Positions 37,430 through 48,658 of a DNA stretch of 61,522 nt are shown here, in pieces. The stretch comes from Methylococcales bacterium (GTDB lineage Bacteria; Pseudomonadota; Gammaproteobacteria; Methylococcales; Methylomonadaceae), in the NCBI GenBank assembly GCA_028707085.1, contig JAQTUW010000019.1, positions 1 through 61,522 on the forward strand. Reading direction: 5' to 3'. Under the pieces are notes generated by a model. The model saw only the letters and a program-made list of their open reading frames with translations. It was not told where the DNA came from and did no database searches. Both the position numbers and the translations under genes were made by a program. Position 1 is the first letter of the stretch, and every line of letters starts with the position of its first letter.

Positions 37430-39261
37430 GACAGCAAGCCTATGGCGATGATGGCGGCGGCGCCGAAGCCCATGACTGCCGCATAGCGGCGCACCTTGCC
37501 GGTCTGCGACGCGCCAAGCATGGCGTGCAGCCGCATGCAGAGCCGGGCTATCGCCGCATATTCCCTGTCAATGACATCATTTTTATTGATTTCGGCAATG
37601 AACTGGAAGGGCCGCAGCCACAGACGGTCATAAAGCCGGTCGAAGCCCCAGCCGTCTAACCAGAATTGCCGCAAACCCTTGAACCACGGCTTTGCGGCAA
37701 GGGCTTGCGCCGCCTGAGCCGCGCCCAGGTAACGCCATGCCGCCAGCAGCACGCCGGCAAATGGCGCAAGCAGGCTGACAAGGTTCAGCGGATCGAAAAC
37801 CCCCGGTTCCGGTTTGGCGGGCAGAAGCGGAAAGACCGAAGCCAGCGGAATCCGCAACAGCGCGCCGCCCAGCGCCAGCAGACATAATAGCAGCAGGGGC
37901 GTACGCATGCGCCAGTCCATGCCGGTTACGGTTTCCCGGTTTTCGGGGCCGAAAAAGGCCACGAACAGCAAACGGAAGCTGTAAAAGCCGGTCAGCGCCG
38001 CGCCGAAACAGGCCGCCGCCCACAGGACGGGGGAAACGGCGAACACGGCCAGCAGAATTTGGTGTTTGCTATAGAAGCCGGCGGTAAACGGCAGTCCGGC
38101 CAGCGCCGCGCAGCCGACCACGAAACTCCAGAAGGCGACCGGCAGCTTGCGACGCAAGCCGCCCATCCTGAAAATGTCGTGCTCGTGGTGGAAACAGAAT
38201 ATCACCGCCCCCGCCGCCAGAAATAGCAGCGCCTTGAAAAAGGCGTGAGTCAGCAAATGAAAAATCGCCGCCGACCATGCGCCGACGCCCAGGGCCAGAA
38301 ACATGTAGCCGATCTGGCTGATGGTGGAATACGCCAGAATGCGCTTGATGTCGGTCTGCGCCAGCGCCGAAAAACCGGCCAGCAGCAGGGTGGTCGCGCC
38401 GATCAGGGCCACGGCGAACTGCACTTGCGGGGCGAGCACGAACAGGCCGTGCATTCTGGCGATCAGGTAGATGCCGGCTGTGACCATGGTGGCGGCGTGA
38501 ATCAGCGCGCTGACCGGGGTGGGGCCGGCCATGGCGTCCGGCAGCCAGCTCTGCAAAGGCAGTTGCGCGGATTTGCCCACCGCCCCGCCGAGCAGCAGCG
38601 CCGAGGCGGCGACCGGCAATAGCGAGCCTGGCCGCCAGTGTTCCGCGGCCAGGGCTTGCAGCGCCGGGATGTCCAGGGTATGCAGGCGGGTAAACAGCAG
38701 AAGCAGCCCCAGCAGCAGGGCGGTATCGCCCACCCTGGTCATGACGAAAGCCTTGCGCGCGGCATGGCCGTTGTCCGGGTTCTGGTACCAGAAGCCGATC
38801 AGCAGATAACTGCTCAGGCCGACGCCTTCCCAGCCCATGTACAGCAGGGCCAGATTATCCGCCAGCACCAGCAGCAGCATGGCGGACACAAACAAATTCA
38901 TATAGGCGAAAAACCGGGCGTAATCGGCGTCGTCCGCCATGAATCCGGACGAATATAGATGAATCAGCCAGCCCACGCCGGTCACCACCAGCAGCATGGT
39001 CAGCGACAGGGCGTCCAGATAAAAACCGAACGGCAATGATAAATCGTCCACCGCCAGCCACGAGCCGGCGGCCACCCGGCAGGGTTCCATGCCGCCGCGC
39101 AGATAGGCCGCGCCGATTAGCGCCGACAACAGGGCGCAAACGCCTACGCTGCCGCAACCCGTCCAGGCGATGACCGGTCTGGCGAGACGGCCGCCGGCCA
39201 GAGCCAGGAACAAAAAGCCGAGTAATGGAAACAGGGGTAGCAAATAAAGCTGCTCAATCAT
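37426..39261 (-). CDS. nuoL: NADH-quinone oxidoreductase subunit L
   Basis: NuoL is the most distal antiporter-like subunit of complex I and carries the long lateral helix HL at its C-terminus. The 611-residue product has GKSAQLPLQSWLPDAMAGPTPVSALIHAATMVTAGIYL with key Lys and His residues, plus ILAYSTISQIGYMFLALG. The length is normal and the C-terminal helix and anchor are present. It is between nuoK (8 bases away) and nuoM (overlapping). Confidence 0.95.
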   Translation of the reverse strand: MIEQLYLLPLFPLLGFLFLALAGGRLARPVIAWTGCGSVGVCALLSALIGAAYLRGGMEPCRVAAGSWLAVDDLSLPFGFYLDALSLTMLLVVTGVGWLIHLYSSGFMADDADYARFFAYMNLFVSAMLLLVLADNLALLYMGWEGVGLSSYLLIGFWYQNPDNGHAARKAFVMTRVGDTALLLGLLLLFTRLHTLDIPALQALAAEHWRPGSLLPVAASALLLGGAVGKSAQLPLQSWLPDAMAGPTPVSALIHAATMVTAGIYLIARMHGLFVLAPQVQFAVALIGATTLLLAGFSALAQTDIKRILAYSTISQIGYMFLALGVGAWSAAIFHLLTHAFFKALLFLAAGAVIFCFHHEHDIFRMGGLRRKLPVAFWSFVVGCAALAGLPFTAGFYSKHQILLAVFAVSPVLWAAACFGAALTGFYSFRLLFVAFFGPENRETVTGMDWRMRTPLLLLCLLALGGALLRIPLASVFPLLPAKPEPGVFDPLNLVSLLAPFAGVLLAAWRYLGAAQAAQALAAKPWFKGLRQFWLDGWGFDRLYDRLWLRPFQFIAEINKNDVIDREYAAIARLCMRLHAMLGASQTGKVRRYAAVMGFGAAAIIAIGLLS

Positions 39262-39269
39262 CCGTCCGC

Positions 39270-39578
39270 CTAGTCTTTCATGTCGCTCACCGCATCCGCA
39301 TCCAGCGTGCGCCAGCGGCGAAAGATCAGTAATGTCAAACTCAGGCCGACGCCCACTTCCGCGGCGGCCAGAGTCAGTATCAGCAGAAACATGATTTGCC
39401 CGTCAGCCTGTCCCCAGCGGGAACCGGCGACGATAAAGGCCAGTCCGGCGGCGTTGAGCATGATTTCCAGCGACATCAACATGAAAATCAGATTGCGCCG
39501 CACCAGTACGCCGGTCAGGCCCAGCACGAACAGCACGGCGGACAGCAGCAGGCCGTATTCCATCGGAATCGGGTTCAT
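39270..39578 (-). CDS. nuoK: NADH-quinone oxidoreductase subunit K
   Basis: NuoK is a small three-helix subunit of the complex I membrane arm with glutamates used in proton transfer. The 102-residue product begins [18 protein letters not shown] and has [14 protein letters not shown], and [28 protein letters not shown], the expected conserved glutamates. The longer open frame upstream is an artefact inside nuoJ; the ATG at 39578 overlaps the nuoJ stop by 4 bases. Confidence 0.95.
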   Translation of the reverse strand: MNPIPMEYGLLLSAVLFVLGLTGVLVRRNLIFMLMSLEIMLNAAGLAFIVAGSRWGQADGQIMFLLILTLAAAEVGVGLSLTLLIFRRWRTLDADAVSDMKD

Positions 39579-40090
39579 GGTTGTCTCCGTTGCCGATTTC
39601 TGTCCAGCATGGGTTTGCCCAGATGGTAAGCGCCGACCAGACCGGCCAGCAATAACATGGAAGCCAGTTCCACGGCCAGCAGATAAGGGCCGAACAAGGC
39701 CACGCCCACCTGCCTGGAATCCACCGTCTGGCCGGCCGGCGCATGACCGCCGGCTATCATCACCAGCACTTCGGCCAGCAGTATCAGCGCCAGCAGGGCC
39801 GGGCCGAGCCACATGCCGGGCGTAAGCCAGCGGTTTTCCTGTTCGATGGTCTTTTGGCCCTGATTCATCAGCATCAGCGCAAACACGAAAATCACCATGA
39901 TGGCTCCGGCGTAGATGATCACTTCCAGCACCGCCGCAAAGTGCGCGCCCAGCAGGAAGAACAGCACGCTCGCCGCCAGCAGCGACAGAATCAGATACAG
40001 CAGGCTGTGCACCACATTGCGGCCGACGATGGTCATCAGCGTGGCGAACACCGCGACAGCCGAGGCGATTGTGAACAGTATCATTTCCAT
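39575..40090 (-). CDS. nuoJ: NADH-quinone oxidoreductase subunit J
   Basis: NuoJ is a membrane subunit of complex I with five predicted helices. The 171-residue product has the pi-bulge helix region [25 protein letters not shown], typical for the family. It follows nuoI by 12 bases and overlaps nuoK by 4 bases. Confidence 0.94.
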   Translation of the reverse strand: MEMILFTIASAVAVFATLMTIVGRNVVHSLLYLILSLLAASVLFFLLGAHFAAVLEVIIYAGAIMVIFVFALMLMNQGQKTIEQENRWLTPGMWLGPALLALILLAEVLVMIAGGHAPAGQTVDSRQVGVALFGPYLLAVELASMLLLAGLVGAYHLGKPMLDRNRQRRQP

Positions 40091-40102
40091 ACGGGCTCCC
40101 GG

Positions 40103-40618
40103 TCAGGGCAATAGCGTTTTTACATCCACAGGCGGCGCTTCGTTTTCGGCCTGCCCCTTATCTTTACCGGCTATGCTCATGCCGGCCACCCGGTAAAAAT
40201 TGTAATCGTGGTGCTTGCCGGTACCGTCAATCAGCAGGTGTTCCTTTTCGTAGACCATGTTCTGTCGGTCATATTCGCACATCTCAAAATCCGGCGTCAG
40301 TTGAATGGCGTAGGTCGGACAGGCTTCCTCGCAAAACCCGCACATAATGCAGCGCGAAAAATTGATGCGAAAGAAGGCGGGATACCAGCGGCCGCTTTCG
40401 TCCTCGGCTTTCTGCAGGGCGATACAGTCTACCGGGCAGGCCGCCGCGCACAGATTGCAGGCCACGCAGCGTTCCTCGCCGTCCGGATCGCGGGTCAGCA
40501 CGATGCGGCCCCGGTAACGCGGCGACAGCGCCGGTTTTTGCTCGGGGTACTGCACGGTGTCCGCCTTGACCAGGGTATGTTTGCATACTTCCCATAGGGT
40601 TCTTAACAGACTCAGCAT
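40103..40618 (-). CDS. nuoI: NADH-quinone oxidoreductase subunit I
   Basis: NuoI carries clusters N6a and N6b, two [4Fe-4S] centres linking the peripheral arm to NuoB. The 171-residue product has two ferredoxin motifs: [15 protein letters not shown] and [15 protein letters not shown]. The C-terminal 20 residues are variable. It lies between nuoH (9 bases) and nuoJ (12 bases). Confidence 0.96.
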   Translation of the reverse strand: MLSLLRTLWEVCKHTLVKADTVQYPEQKPALSPRYRGRIVLTRDPDGEERCVACNLCAAACPVDCIALQKAEDESGRWYPAFFRINFSRCIMCGFCEEACPTYAIQLTPDFEMCEYDRQNMVYEKEHLLIDGTGKHHDYNFYRVAGMSIAGKDKGQAENEAPPVDVKTLLP

Positions 40619-40627
40619 GATTCGGCC

Positions 40628-41590
40628 TCAAATTCGGGCGACTGTCAGCGCTATCGCGCCGGTGGCCAGCAGGTTGAACAGCGCCGCCGGCAGCAGGATC
40701 TTCCAGCCGAAAGCCATCAATTGATCGTAACGCGGGCGCGGCAGCGAACCACGCACTAAAATAAAGAACGCGATGCAGATTCCGGTCTTCAGGCAGAACC
40801 ACAGCAGCGGCGGCAGCCAGGGGCCTAGCCAGCCGCCGAAAAACAGGGTGACGATCAGCGCCGAACTCAGCGTGACGCCCAGATATTCGCCGACGAAAAA
40901 CATGCCGAATTTCATGCCCGAATATTCGGTATGAAAACCGGCCACCAGTTCCTGTTCGGCCTCCGGAAGATCCAGCGGCGCGCGGCGGCTTTCGGCTATG
41001 GCGGCCACCAGAAACACGCAAAAGCCTAAAAATTGCGGCGCGATAAACCAGCCATCGCGTTGAGCCTCGACGATCTGCCGCAAGTTGAAACTGCCGGACA
41101 GCATCACCACGCCCATGACGGAAATACCCATGAACACTTCGTAACTGATGGTTTGCGCCGCCGCCCGCAGCCCGCCCAGAATCGCATATTTGTTGTTGGA
41201 GGCATAACCGGCCAGGATCATGCTGTAGACCGATAGCGAGCTCAGCGCCAGAAAATACAGCAGGCCGAAATTCAAATCGACGACGCCGACATCCGGCGCG
41301 AACGGGATGACGGCAAACCCGCTGAGCATGGTGGCGAAGACGATGACCGGGGCCAGCACGAACACCGGCTTGTCGGCGAAAGGCGGTATCCAGTCTTCCT
41401 TGAAAAACATTTTGATCATGTCCGCCGCCACCTGCAACAACCCGAAAGGGCCGACCCGGTTGGGGCCGATCCGATCCTGCCAGACGGCCAGCAGTTTGCG
41501 CTCCACCCAGATCAGCAGCGCGGAAACGGTAATCGCGGACAGCAGAATGCCGAATATGGCCGCCGGACTGCCGATGCCGGTGTCGATCAT
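40628..41590 (-). CDS. nuoH: NADH-quinone oxidoreductase subunit H
   Basis: NuoH is the membrane subunit at the quinone-binding junction of complex I. With the start at ATG 41590 the product has 320 residues and eight hydrophobic segments. Conserved parts include [54 protein letters not shown] and [13 protein letters not shown]. The ATG overlaps the nuoG stop (ATGA), so the open frame's further 13 codons are not used. Confidence 0.96.
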   Translation of the reverse strand: MIDTGIGSPAAIFGILLSAITVSALLIWVERKLLAVWQDRIGPNRVGPFGLLQVAADMIKMFFKEDWIPPFADKPVFVLAPVIVFATMLSGFAVIPFAPDVGVVDLNFGLLYFLALSSLSVYSMILAGYASNNKYAILGGLRAAAQTISYEVFMGISVMGVVMLSGSFNLRQIVEAQRDGWFIAPQFLGFCVFLVAAIAESRRAPLDLPEAEQELVAGFHTEYSGMKFGMFFVGEYLGVTLSSALIVTLFFGGWLGPWLPPLLWFCLKTGICIAFFILVRGSLPRPRYDQLMAFGWKILLPAALFNLLATGAIALTVARI

Positions 41591-44274
41591 GGCCGATCTC
41601 CTTTTTGCAGGGTCACCGGCCCGGCCCATGCCAGCGCAATGCAGTCCGGCAGGCCGGCGGCGACCAGCAAGCCGCAGGCCAGCGTCGGTTCGATTTTAAC
41701 CGGCAAGCATCGCGACAGCGCACCGTCCGCTGAGGCGATGACCAGCCATTCGCCGGAGGCCACCGCCAGGGTCTCGGCATCCGCCGGATTCAGCAAAACG
41801 CCGGGCGGCGGCGCTCGCTCGGCCAGGGCCGGGGCATGCAGGCTCAGCTCCTCGCCGCCGAATATATGCAGCGGCGGCGGCAGCACCCGCCATAGCCCGG
41901 GCTCGGGTCGGAAAGCGTCAGGAATCTGTGTGAACCACGCCCCCTCGCCAGCGGCTTCGAACAGCCTGATCCCGCCGTCTCCGCCGGATAAATGGCCGCC
42001 TATTTCAGCCTGAAAGCGGTTGACGGCCTGGGCGGAATTCCAGCCCGGCGTCCAGAATACCGGTTGCAGCGCGGCCGGTATGCCGACGGACGCGCCTTCC
42101 ATGGAAAAGGCGAGAGCGGTTTCGGCATCCTGCGCCTGACGCGGTTCGCTGACCTTCAGATCGGCAAGCATTGCGGTGCGGCCGCTGTAACGCGGCGGCT
42201 GGCGGGGAATTTTCATGGCGTCTACTCTGAACGCAGCATCCGGCGCGGCGGCGACGATGCCGGCAAGCGCCGGAAAAGCCTGGGCGCAGGCGGCGGTGAG
42301 ATCGTCGAAATGCCGACAGTCACTGTTATCCATGGCCGCCAGTAGCCATTGCCATGCGCCGCGCACCGGCTCCGGCGGCGGATACACCGGAAAATAACGC
42401 TGGGCCCGGCCTTCGTTATTCACCAGCGTGCCGGCGGATTCGGCATAAGTCGCGGCAGGCAGCAACAGACCCGCCCGCGCCGCGGTTTGATGCGGCAGAC
42501 AGTCGATGACCACCACTTGCGCCGCCTGTTGCAAAAAGGCGTCTACGGCTTGCGCCGGCGCACGGCGGTAAAGATCGTTCTCGACGATGATCACGCAGCC
42601 TGCCGTATGCTCGGCCACCCGTCGGAAAGCCTGCTGCAAGGGCTTGCCGGCCATCATCGTCAGCCCCAGGCTATTACTTTCCGGCACGCTAAAAACCAGT
42701 TGTCCGCCGTTCGGTCGCAAGGCCCGGGCGACATTATAGGCCGCCTGTATCGCCGCCAGCTCGCCGCAGCCGGTTCCGGAGACGATCAGCGGCCGGGCCG
42801 CCTGTCGCAAGGCGGCGGCAATTTCCGCCGCCAGCGCCTGTTGCGCCGCATCCAGACCGGCAGGCGAGGGGGCCTGGCCGTCCAGGCAGTGGGCGACGGC
42901 GAACCCGAGCCTGGCAATGTCTTGCGGACTGGCCCGATAGCAGCGGCCGGCAACATCGTCCAGCCGGGTAGGGCAGATGCTGGCGATGAATAGCGGACTG
43001 CGATGCTGTTTTTCCAGCTCGCGGACGGCGGCGTCCCGCCAGGGCGGCAAACCCAGCTCTCCGGCCCGGCGGAATGCGGCGTTGCGCACGGTCTGGCGTA
43101 ACGCCAGCCCCAGCCTGGGCGCGGTATTCACCGGGTCTTCGCCCAGGATCAGCACCGCGTCGGCCTGTTCGACTTCCCGTAGGGACGGGGTGTGAACGCC
43201 GCCGTCGGCGAGCAGATCGCGGATGGTTTCCAGCATGGCCTGTTCGCCGCCATCCAGGCCGGCATAGAAGTTTTCCGCGCCGACCAGACTGCGCAAGGCA
43301 AAATTGGTTTCCAGGGAGGCGCGGGGCGAGCCAATGCCGATGGCCGGCAGATGGCCGTTGAGCATTGCCCGGAAGCGTTGTTGTGCCGCGTCGGCGGCGA
43401 TTTCGGCATGGTTATCCAGGCGGGGGGTTCTGATCCGCTCCGGGCTGTTGACGAAATCGTAACCGAATCGCCCGCGATCGCAGAGAAAATAGCCGTTGAT
43501 GTCGCCATGATAGCGGTTGACCACCCGCCGCAACCGGCCATAACGTTCGCCGGGCGAGATATTGCAGCCCAGCCCGCAGTGGACGCAAACCGATGGCGCG
43601 GTCTGCAAGTCCCATTTGCGGGCGTAATGGGCGCTGAAGGTTTTATCGGTAAACACCCCGGTGGGGCAGACTTCGGCCAGATTGCCGCTGAATTCGTTTT
43701 CCAGCGCCCCGTCCTCGAAACGGCCGAAATAAACGTTGTGATGCATGCCCAGCACCTGCAAATCGCTGCCGCCGGCGTAATCGGCGTAAAATCTGACGCA
43801 GCGATAGCAGGCGATGCAGCGGTTCATTTCATGATTGAGGAACGGGCCAAGATACTGGTTTTTATGGGTGCGCTTCAGGCCGCGATAACGGCGGCGGGTA
43901 TGGCCGGACAGCAGGGTCATGTCCTGTAGATGGCATTCGCCGCCTTCCTCGCACACCGGGCAGTCGTGAGGGTGATTGGTCATCAGCAGTTCGATGTTGA
44001 CGCCGCGAAAGCGTTGCGCCTGTTCGGCGGCGATGGACACCCGCATGCCGTCCGTCACCGGCGTCATGCAGGCCATGGTCAGCCGGCCCAGGCTGTCCGC
44101 GGCGTCGCGGTACTGAATGACGGCGCACTGCCGGCATGCGCCCACCGAACCCAAAGCCGGATGCCAGCAAAAATACGGCAGATCCAGCCCTAGCGTCTGG
44201 CAGGCCGTCAACAGGCTGACGCCGGATTTGACCCGGTATGCCAGGCCATCGATATCGATGTCAATAGTATTCAT
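41587..44274 (-). CDS. nuoG: NADH-quinone oxidoreductase subunit G
   Basis: NuoG is the largest peripheral subunit of complex I, carrying a [2Fe-2S] and several [4Fe-4S] clusters. The 895-residue product has the 2Fe-2S domain ([26 protein letters not shown]), [17 protein letters not shown], a histidine-ligated motif and [13 protein letters not shown] for N4/N5-type clusters, and a molybdopterin oxidoreductase-like C-terminal half. I start it at ATG 44274 (MNTIDIDI), overlapping the end of nuoF by 14 bases; the frame extends 15 codons further upstream inside nuoF. Confidence 0.95.
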   Translation of the reverse strand: MNTIDIDIDGLAYRVKSGVSLLTACQTLGLDLPYFCWHPALGSVGACRQCAVIQYRDAADSLGRLTMACMTPVTDGMRVSIAAEQAQRFRGVNIELLMTNHPHDCPVCEEGGECHLQDMTLLSGHTRRRYRGLKRTHKNQYLGPFLNHEMNRCIACYRCVRFYADYAGGSDLQVLGMHHNVYFGRFEDGALENEFSGNLAEVCPTGVFTDKTFSAHYARKWDLQTAPSVCVHCGLGCNISPGERYGRLRRVVNRYHGDINGYFLCDRGRFGYDFVNSPERIRTPRLDNHAEIAADAAQQRFRAMLNGHLPAIGIGSPRASLETNFALRSLVGAENFYAGLDGGEQAMLETIRDLLADGGVHTPSLREVEQADAVLILGEDPVNTAPRLGLALRQTVRNAAFRRAGELGLPPWRDAAVRELEKQHRSPLFIASICPTRLDDVAGRCYRASPQDIARLGFAVAHCLDGQAPSPAGLDAAQQALAAEIAAALRQAARPLIVSGTGCGELAAIQAAYNVARALRPNGGQLVFSVPESNSLGLTMMAGKPLQQAFRRVAEHTAGCVIIVENDLYRRAPAQAVDAFLQQAAQVVVIDCLPHQTAARAGLLLPAATYAESAGTLVNNEGRAQRYFPVYPPPEPVRGAWQWLLAAMDNSDCRHFDDLTAACAQAFPALAGIVAAAPDAAFRVDAMKIPRQPPRYSGRTAMLADLKVSEPRQAQDAETALAFSMEGASVGIPAALQPVFWTPGWNSAQAVNRFQAEIGGHLSGGDGGIRLFEAAGEGAWFTQIPDAFRPEPGLWRVLPPPLHIFGGEELSLHAPALAERAPPPGVLLNPADAETLAVASGEWLVIASADGALSRCLPVKIEPTLACGLLVAAGLPDCIALAWAGPVTLQKGDRP

Positions 44275-45562
44275 CGGCTTGCTCCAGCGGCGGTGTTTTG
44301 CCGGTAATATACGCTTCAAAATCCGCCCGGAAGAACTTCAGCGCGCTCTGCAACGGCTCCATGGCCCCCGGCGCCAGGGCGCAAAAGGTATTGCCGGGCG
44401 CCATCATCCGCACAAGATCGGTCAGCGTGTCCAGGTCTTCGCTACGACCCTGGCCGCCGATAATGGCCTGCAACAGCACCACGACCCAGGGCAGGCCGTC
44501 GCGGCAGGGGGTGCACCAGCCGCAGGACTCGCCGGCAAAGAACTGTTGCAGATTCAGCACCATTCGCACCGGACAGGTTTTGTCGTCCAGCACGATCATC
44601 GTGCCGGTGCCCAGTCGGCTGCCGGCTTTGGACACGGCGTCGTAATCCATGACCACATCCAGATGCTCGGGCAGCAGAAAATCGGTCGATGCGCCGCCGG
44701 GCAAAAAACCGCGCAAGGCATAGCCTGGAATCATGCCGCCGGCGTGATCCTCTAAAATTTCTCTGACCGGCGTGCCCATCGGCAGTTCCCAGACCCCGGG
44801 CCGTCTGACCCGGCCGCTGGCGCCGAACAGTTTGGTGCCTTTGTCGGCACCGCGCCCCAGGCTTTGATACCATGCGCTGCCGTAATGCAGAATGTGCGGG
44901 ATGTTGCACAGGGTTTCGACATTATTGACCACCGTGGGCTTGCCCCACAGGCCGCTGACCTGCGGAAAGGGCGGTTTTGCGCGGGGATTGGCGCGTTTGC
45001 CCTCCAGCGCGTTGATCAATGCCGTTTCCTCGCCGCAGATATAGCGGCCCGCGCCGGCATGCAGATGAATGTCCAGACTGAAGTTCGATCCCAGAATATG
45101 CCGGCCAAGATAGCCGCCGGCGCGGGCTTCGAGCAGGGCTTGATTCAGTCGCCGGGCGGCGAGATGGTATTCGCCGCGCAAAAAGATATAAGCCTGCGTG
45201 GCCTGGATGGCGTAGCCGGCGATGATCAGGCCCTCAAGCAACTGGTGCGGGTCTTTTTCCATCAGCAGCCTGTCCTTGAAGGTTCCGGGTTCCATTTCGT
45301 CGGCGTTGGCGATCATAAAGCGGATTTTCGGCGCATCCTCGCCGGTCGGCACGAAGCTCCACTTCAGGCCGGTGGCGAAGCCCGCGCCGCCGCGGCCCCT
45401 GAGCCCGGCGTCACTGACCTGTTGCTGCACGGCTTGCGGCGACAATTCCGAAACCGCGCGGCGCAAGCCCTGGTAGCCGCCGCTGCGCTCATAATCGGCG
45501 AGCGTGGCGTAATCCCGGTCGGGGAGGATGTTCCGGGTCAGTGGTTTAGCGGCCGCGTCCAT
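44261..45562 (-). CDS. nuoF: NADH-quinone oxidoreductase subunit F
   Basis: NuoF binds NADH, FMN and the N3 [4Fe-4S] cluster. The 433-residue product has the NADH/FMN motif GLRGRGGAGFATGLKWSF, the ICGEETALINALEG region, and the cluster motif ESCGWCTPCRDG near residue 350. It is normal in length. Its ATG overlaps the nuoE stop by one base (TGATG). Confidence 0.96.
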   Translation of the reverse strand: MDAAAKPLTRNILPDRDYATLADYERSGGYQGLRRAVSELSPQAVQQQVSDAGLRGRGGAGFATGLKWSFVPTGEDAPKIRFMIANADEMEPGTFKDRLLMEKDPHQLLEGLIIAGYAIQATQAYIFLRGEYHLAARRLNQALLEARAGGYLGRHILGSNFSLDIHLHAGAGRYICGEETALINALEGKRANPRAKPPFPQVSGLWGKPTVVNNVETLCNIPHILHYGSAWYQSLGRGADKGTKLFGASGRVRRPGVWELPMGTPVREILEDHAGGMIPGYALRGFLPGGASTDFLLPEHLDVVMDYDAVSKAGSRLGTGTMIVLDDKTCPVRMVLNLQQFFAGESCGWCTPCRDGLPWVVVLLQAIIGGQGRSEDLDTLTDLVRMMAPGNTFCALAPGAMEPLQSALKFFRADFEAYITGKTPPLEQADEYY

Positions 45563-46056
45563 CAGCTTTGCTCCCCCAGTATCTCGGTCACGGCCGTTTC
45601 AGCGCCGACGCCGGTGACCAGCCGCTCGCCGACCATCAGCGCCGGGGCCTGGTCGCAAGCGCCCAGGCAGGCTATGGGCAGCAGGGTGTAGCGGCCGTCC
45701 GGGCTGATCTGGCCGGGCCGGGCGTTTAGGTGTCGGCACAGGCGTTCGCGCAGATCATCCGCGCCCAGCATCCAGCAGGTGACGCTGCTGCAATAGTGGA
45801 TCACGGTTTCGCCCACCGGTTGCCGGTATATCAGGTTATAAAAAGTCGCCACCGCCTCCAGTTGCGCGGTCGAGACGTCCAGCAGGCTGGCCACGGCGGT
45901 CAGGGCCGCGTCGGACACCCAGCCCTGGCGGCGCTGCACGATTTTAAGGGCTTCCACGGCGGCGGCGGCCTTATCCGGGTAATGCGCCATTTCCGCCTTG
46001 ATGTCGCGGATGTCGTCGGCGTTTAGCATGCTGGCGGTTTGGGCGTCGATACTCAT
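45562..46056 (-). CDS. nuoE: NADH-quinone oxidoreductase subunit E
   Basis: NuoE carries the [2Fe-2S] cluster N1a. The 164-residue product has the four ligands in CSSVTCWMLG and CLGACDQAP, and the family helix-rich N-terminus. The ATG at 46056 comes one base after the nuoCD stop; five extra codons upstream in the same frame lie inside nuoCD. Product length is typical for the family. Confidence 0.94.
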   Translation of the reverse strand: MSIDAQTASMLNADDIRDIKAEMAHYPDKAAAAVEALKIVQRRQGWVSDAALTAVASLLDVSTAQLEAVATFYNLIYRQPVGETVIHYCSSVTCWMLGADDLRERLCRHLNARPGQISPDGRYTLLPIACLGACDQAPALMVGERLVTGVGAETAVTEILGEQS

Positions 46057-46057
46057 G

Positions 46058-47836
46058 TCAGCGATCCACATCGGCCATCACAAAATCGATGCTGGCCAGT
46101 ATCGCGATCAGATCGGCGATCATCATCCCCCGGCACATGGCGGGTATCATCTGCAAATGTGCGAAGGAGGGGGTGCGGATGCGGGTGCGGTAGGACATCA
46201 CCCCGCCGTCGCTGGTCAGGTAATAGGCGTTAAGGCCCTTGGCGGCTTCTATGGTCACGCTGGCTTCGCCGGCCGGAATCACCGGCCCCCAACTGCTGTT
46301 CAGAAAATGCTGGATCAGGGTTTCGATATCATGCAGGGCTGCGGTTTTCGGCGGCGGCGTGCCTAGCGGGTGGTCTGTTTTGTACGGCCCGGCCGGCATC
46401 TGTTGCAGACATTGTTTGATGATGCGCAGGCTCTGGCGCATTTCCTCCACCCGCACCGCGCAACGGTCGTAACAGTCGCCGCGTTTGCCGACGGGAATAT
46501 CGAACGCGTAGTTTTCGTAACCGGAATAGGGGCGGGCCTTGCGGTAATCCCAGCCAAAGCCGGTGGCCCTTAGCCCCGCGCCGGTCACCCCCCAGTCCAC
46601 GGCTTCGGCGCGGCTGTATGCGCCTATGCCTTGGGTGCGGCGTTTGATCAGGCTGTTTTTCATCACCATTTTATGGTACTGATCCAGCCGGCGCGGCAAA
46701 TATTCGATAAATTCCGCAACCCTTTTCTCCCAGCCGTGCGGCAAGTCCAGCGCCACGCCGCCGATGCGGAAATAACTGGCATGCATCCGCGCCCCGCTAA
46801 TCGACTCCAGGATGTCGAACACCTTCTCGCGGTCGATGAACATGTAAAAAATCGGCGACATTTGTCCGACATCCTGAGCGAACGTGCCGTAAAACAGCAA
46901 ATGGCTGGCGAGCCGGTAGAACTCCGCAATCATTACCCTGATCGCCTGCGCCCGTTCCGGAACCCGGATGCCGGCCAGCTTTTCCACGGCCAGTACATAG
47001 GGCAGGTTGTTCATGGAGCCGCCCAGATAATCTATCCGGTCGGTATAGGGGATATAGGTATGCCAAGACTGGCGCTCGGCCATTTTTTCCGCGCCGCGAT
47101 GGTGGTAGCCGATGTCGGGCACGGCGTCGATTATTTCCTCGCCGTCCAGTTGCAGCGCGATGCGGAACACGCCATGCACGCTGGGATGGTTGGGGCCCAG
47201 GTTCAAAAACAGAAACTCGCTGTCGTCGTTGTGCCGGCGCATGCCCCATTCTTCCGGCACGAAGCGGAGTTGCTCCTGCTCGAATGCCTGATCCTGCTCG
47301 GACAGGCTGAAGACCTCCATTTCCGTGGCGCGGGCGGGATGCTCCTTGCGCAGCGGATGGCCCTGCCAGCCCGGCGGCATGATGATGCGCCTGAGATTGG
47401 GATGCCCCTGAAAGACGATGCCGAACATGTCCCACACCTCGCGTTCGTACCAGTTGGCCGCCGGCCAGATATCGCAGATCGAAGGCAGCGCCAGCGCATT
47501 GGCGGATAAGGCTACCTTGAGGCGGATATCGTCATTGCGGTCGAAGGAAAGCAGATGGTAGACCACGGTAAAGTCGCTATCCGGCAGGCCGTGCCGGTGG
47601 CTGCGCATCCGCTCGTCGATGGCGGTCAGATCGAACAGCAGCTTATAGCCGGCTATCAGGGTGTTTTTTAAAAAGCCGAGCAGGCGGCGGATATCGCCGG
47701 CGGACACCCAGAGGGTGGGGATGCCGTCGGCCACTGGTTGCAGGCTAAAGCTGTCCTGACCGAACAACGCCGCCAGTTCCGATATCACAGGCGGCGGCCC
47801 GTCGGCCGTATCGACGCTTACCGGCAGAGCGTCCAT
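46058..47836 (-). CDS. nuoCD: NADH-quinone oxidoreductase subunit C/D fusion
   Basis: The 592-residue product is a natural fusion of NuoC (about 1-190) and NuoD (about 205-592), the gammaproteobacterial form. The C part has [22 protein letters not shown], the D part [27 protein letters not shown] and the quinone-site region. Its start is directly preceded and overlapped (19 bases) by nuoA', and the usual nuoB is not upstream but lies 4.7 kb away. The promoter for this whole half operon is probably the duplicated one at 48095-48123. Confidence 0.95.
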   Translation of the reverse strand: MDALPVSVDTADGPPPVISELAALFGQDSFSLQPVADGIPTLWVSAGDIRRLLGFLKNTLIAGYKLLFDLTAIDERMRSHRHGLPDSDFTVVYHLLSFDRNDDIRLKVALSANALALPSICDIWPAANWYEREVWDMFGIVFQGHPNLRRIIMPPGWQGHPLRKEHPARATEMEVFSLSEQDQAFEQEQLRFVPEEWGMRRHNDDSEFLFLNLGPNHPSVHGVFRIALQLDGEEIIDAVPDIGYHHRGAEKMAERQSWHTYIPYTDRIDYLGGSMNNLPYVLAVEKLAGIRVPERAQAIRVMIAEFYRLASHLLFYGTFAQDVGQMSPIFYMFIDREKVFDILESISGARMHASYFRIGGVALDLPHGWEKRVAEFIEYLPRRLDQYHKMVMKNSLIKRRTQGIGAYSRAEAVDWGVTGAGLRATGFGWDYRKARPYSGYENYAFDIPVGKRGDCYDRCAVRVEEMRQSLRIIKQCLQQMPAGPYKTDHPLGTPPPKTAALHDIETLIQHFLNSSWGPVIPAGEASVTIEAAKGLNAYYLTSDGGVMSYRTRIRTPSFAHLQMIPAMCRGMMIADLIAILASIDFVMADVDR

Positions 47837-48039
47837 CGCCTTATCCGCTTGAAAATCACAATAAAGCTGGCCAGCAGGTAAAAGCGGACAGGCATGTCGC
47901 GGGTGGCGACGATGCCCGACTTGAAGGTTTCCTCGGCGGCTTTGGCGGTATGCCGCCGGCCCAGAAAACAGGCCCCGCCCGGCGCAGGATAGACGATGAG
48001 CGGTAAAAGATCGGCGGCGGCTAGCGCTTCGGCATTCAT
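47818..48039 (-). pseudogene. nuoA': truncated duplicate of nuoA in front of nuoCD
   Basis: From ATG 48039 this 73-residue frame reads [20 protein letters not shown], then [26 protein letters not shown] and [12 protein letters not shown]. It is clearly nuoA (53207-53620) with an internal in-frame deletion of about ten residues near residue 20. Identity with nuoA stops near 47851, after FIVIF, and the frame then runs through unrelated codons to a TAA 19 bases inside nuoCD. The rest of nuoA and all of nuoB are missing from this copy. It cannot make a full NuoA but may be translated as a leader coupled to nuoCD. Confidence 0.85.
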
Positions 48040-48094
48040 CAGGTCTACCCTCATCAAAAACGGAAAACAGGATTCTTGTTCTTTGCGCGCTTTT

Positions 48095-48123
48095 ACGCTA
48101 CCCGCTAAGTCCGATGGTGTCAA
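48095..48123 (-). promoter_or_regulatory. Second copy of the nuo promoter
   Basis: On the minus strand, TTGACA (48118-48123), 17 bases, TAGCGT (48095-48100). Both hexamers, the spacing and much of the surrounding sequence match the promoter ahead of nuoA at 53806-53834. It lies about 55 bases upstream of nuoA'. Confidence 0.6.
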
Positions 48124-48316
48124 CTTTTTTCAGGCCCAATTTTTTCTGGGCGATTGCCTGGCTGGTGGAGATGGCGGCTTCACTAACACAAACAATCATC
48201 CTTTTGAGGATGATCGGAAAAGACTTTTTTGACTAAACGGATAATTAATGCCAGAAGCGCTTTTTTATCCATGTAAGGCTGCCCCAAAGCTGCGTGGAAT
48301 GATCAGGGCATGGAAA

Positions 48317-48658
48317 TTATTCAGAACATAAATTTTGCGCCCTTTCATTAACCGGCAATGGATCCTCTGTGGAGTTGTTGGGTACAAGCCAGCGGTAACG
48401 CATTTCTGCGCCTTTACTGACCATAAACACCCGTTCCACCCAAAAGCCTTCGTCCACGGCAAAAACCCGCCAACCCAAATCACGATGGGTATGACTTAGC
48501 ATTTGATCAAAAAACTGGTCAACTGTTAGACCGGCGGTGCATGGTTGAGTTTTTACGAGCTTTTCGGCAATTGAATGGCCATCTTCGGCAATTACAGGCA
48601 ACGAAAAAAGCGTACTGAAAAGCGCAAATAATGACAGCCCAATGGTGTTTCGAAACAT
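48317..48658 (-). CDS. Exported hypothetical protein, 113 residues
   Basis: I choose ATG 48658, with GAGGGG six bases upstream, over the open frame's 48808. Residues 1-24 (MFRNTIGLSLFALFSTLFSLPVIA) are a Sec signal peptide. The mature part is small and soluble with three cysteines (QPCTAG, NLCSE) and a WRVFAVDEGFWVERVFMV stretch. I recognise no family. It lies between nuoA' and amtB, on the nuo strand. Confidence 0.6.
   Translation of the reverse strand: MFRNTIGLSLFALFSTLFSLPVIAEDGHSIAEKLVKTQPCTAGLTVDQFFDQMLSHTHRDLGWRVFAVDEGFWVERVFMVSKGAEMRYRWLVPNNSTEDPLPVNERAQNLCSE

Noticed and set aside
39578-39812. Longer nuoK frame starting at 39812
   Set aside because: The first 78 codons lie inside nuoJ and look like an alternative-frame translation; the MNPIPMEYG start fits NuoK.
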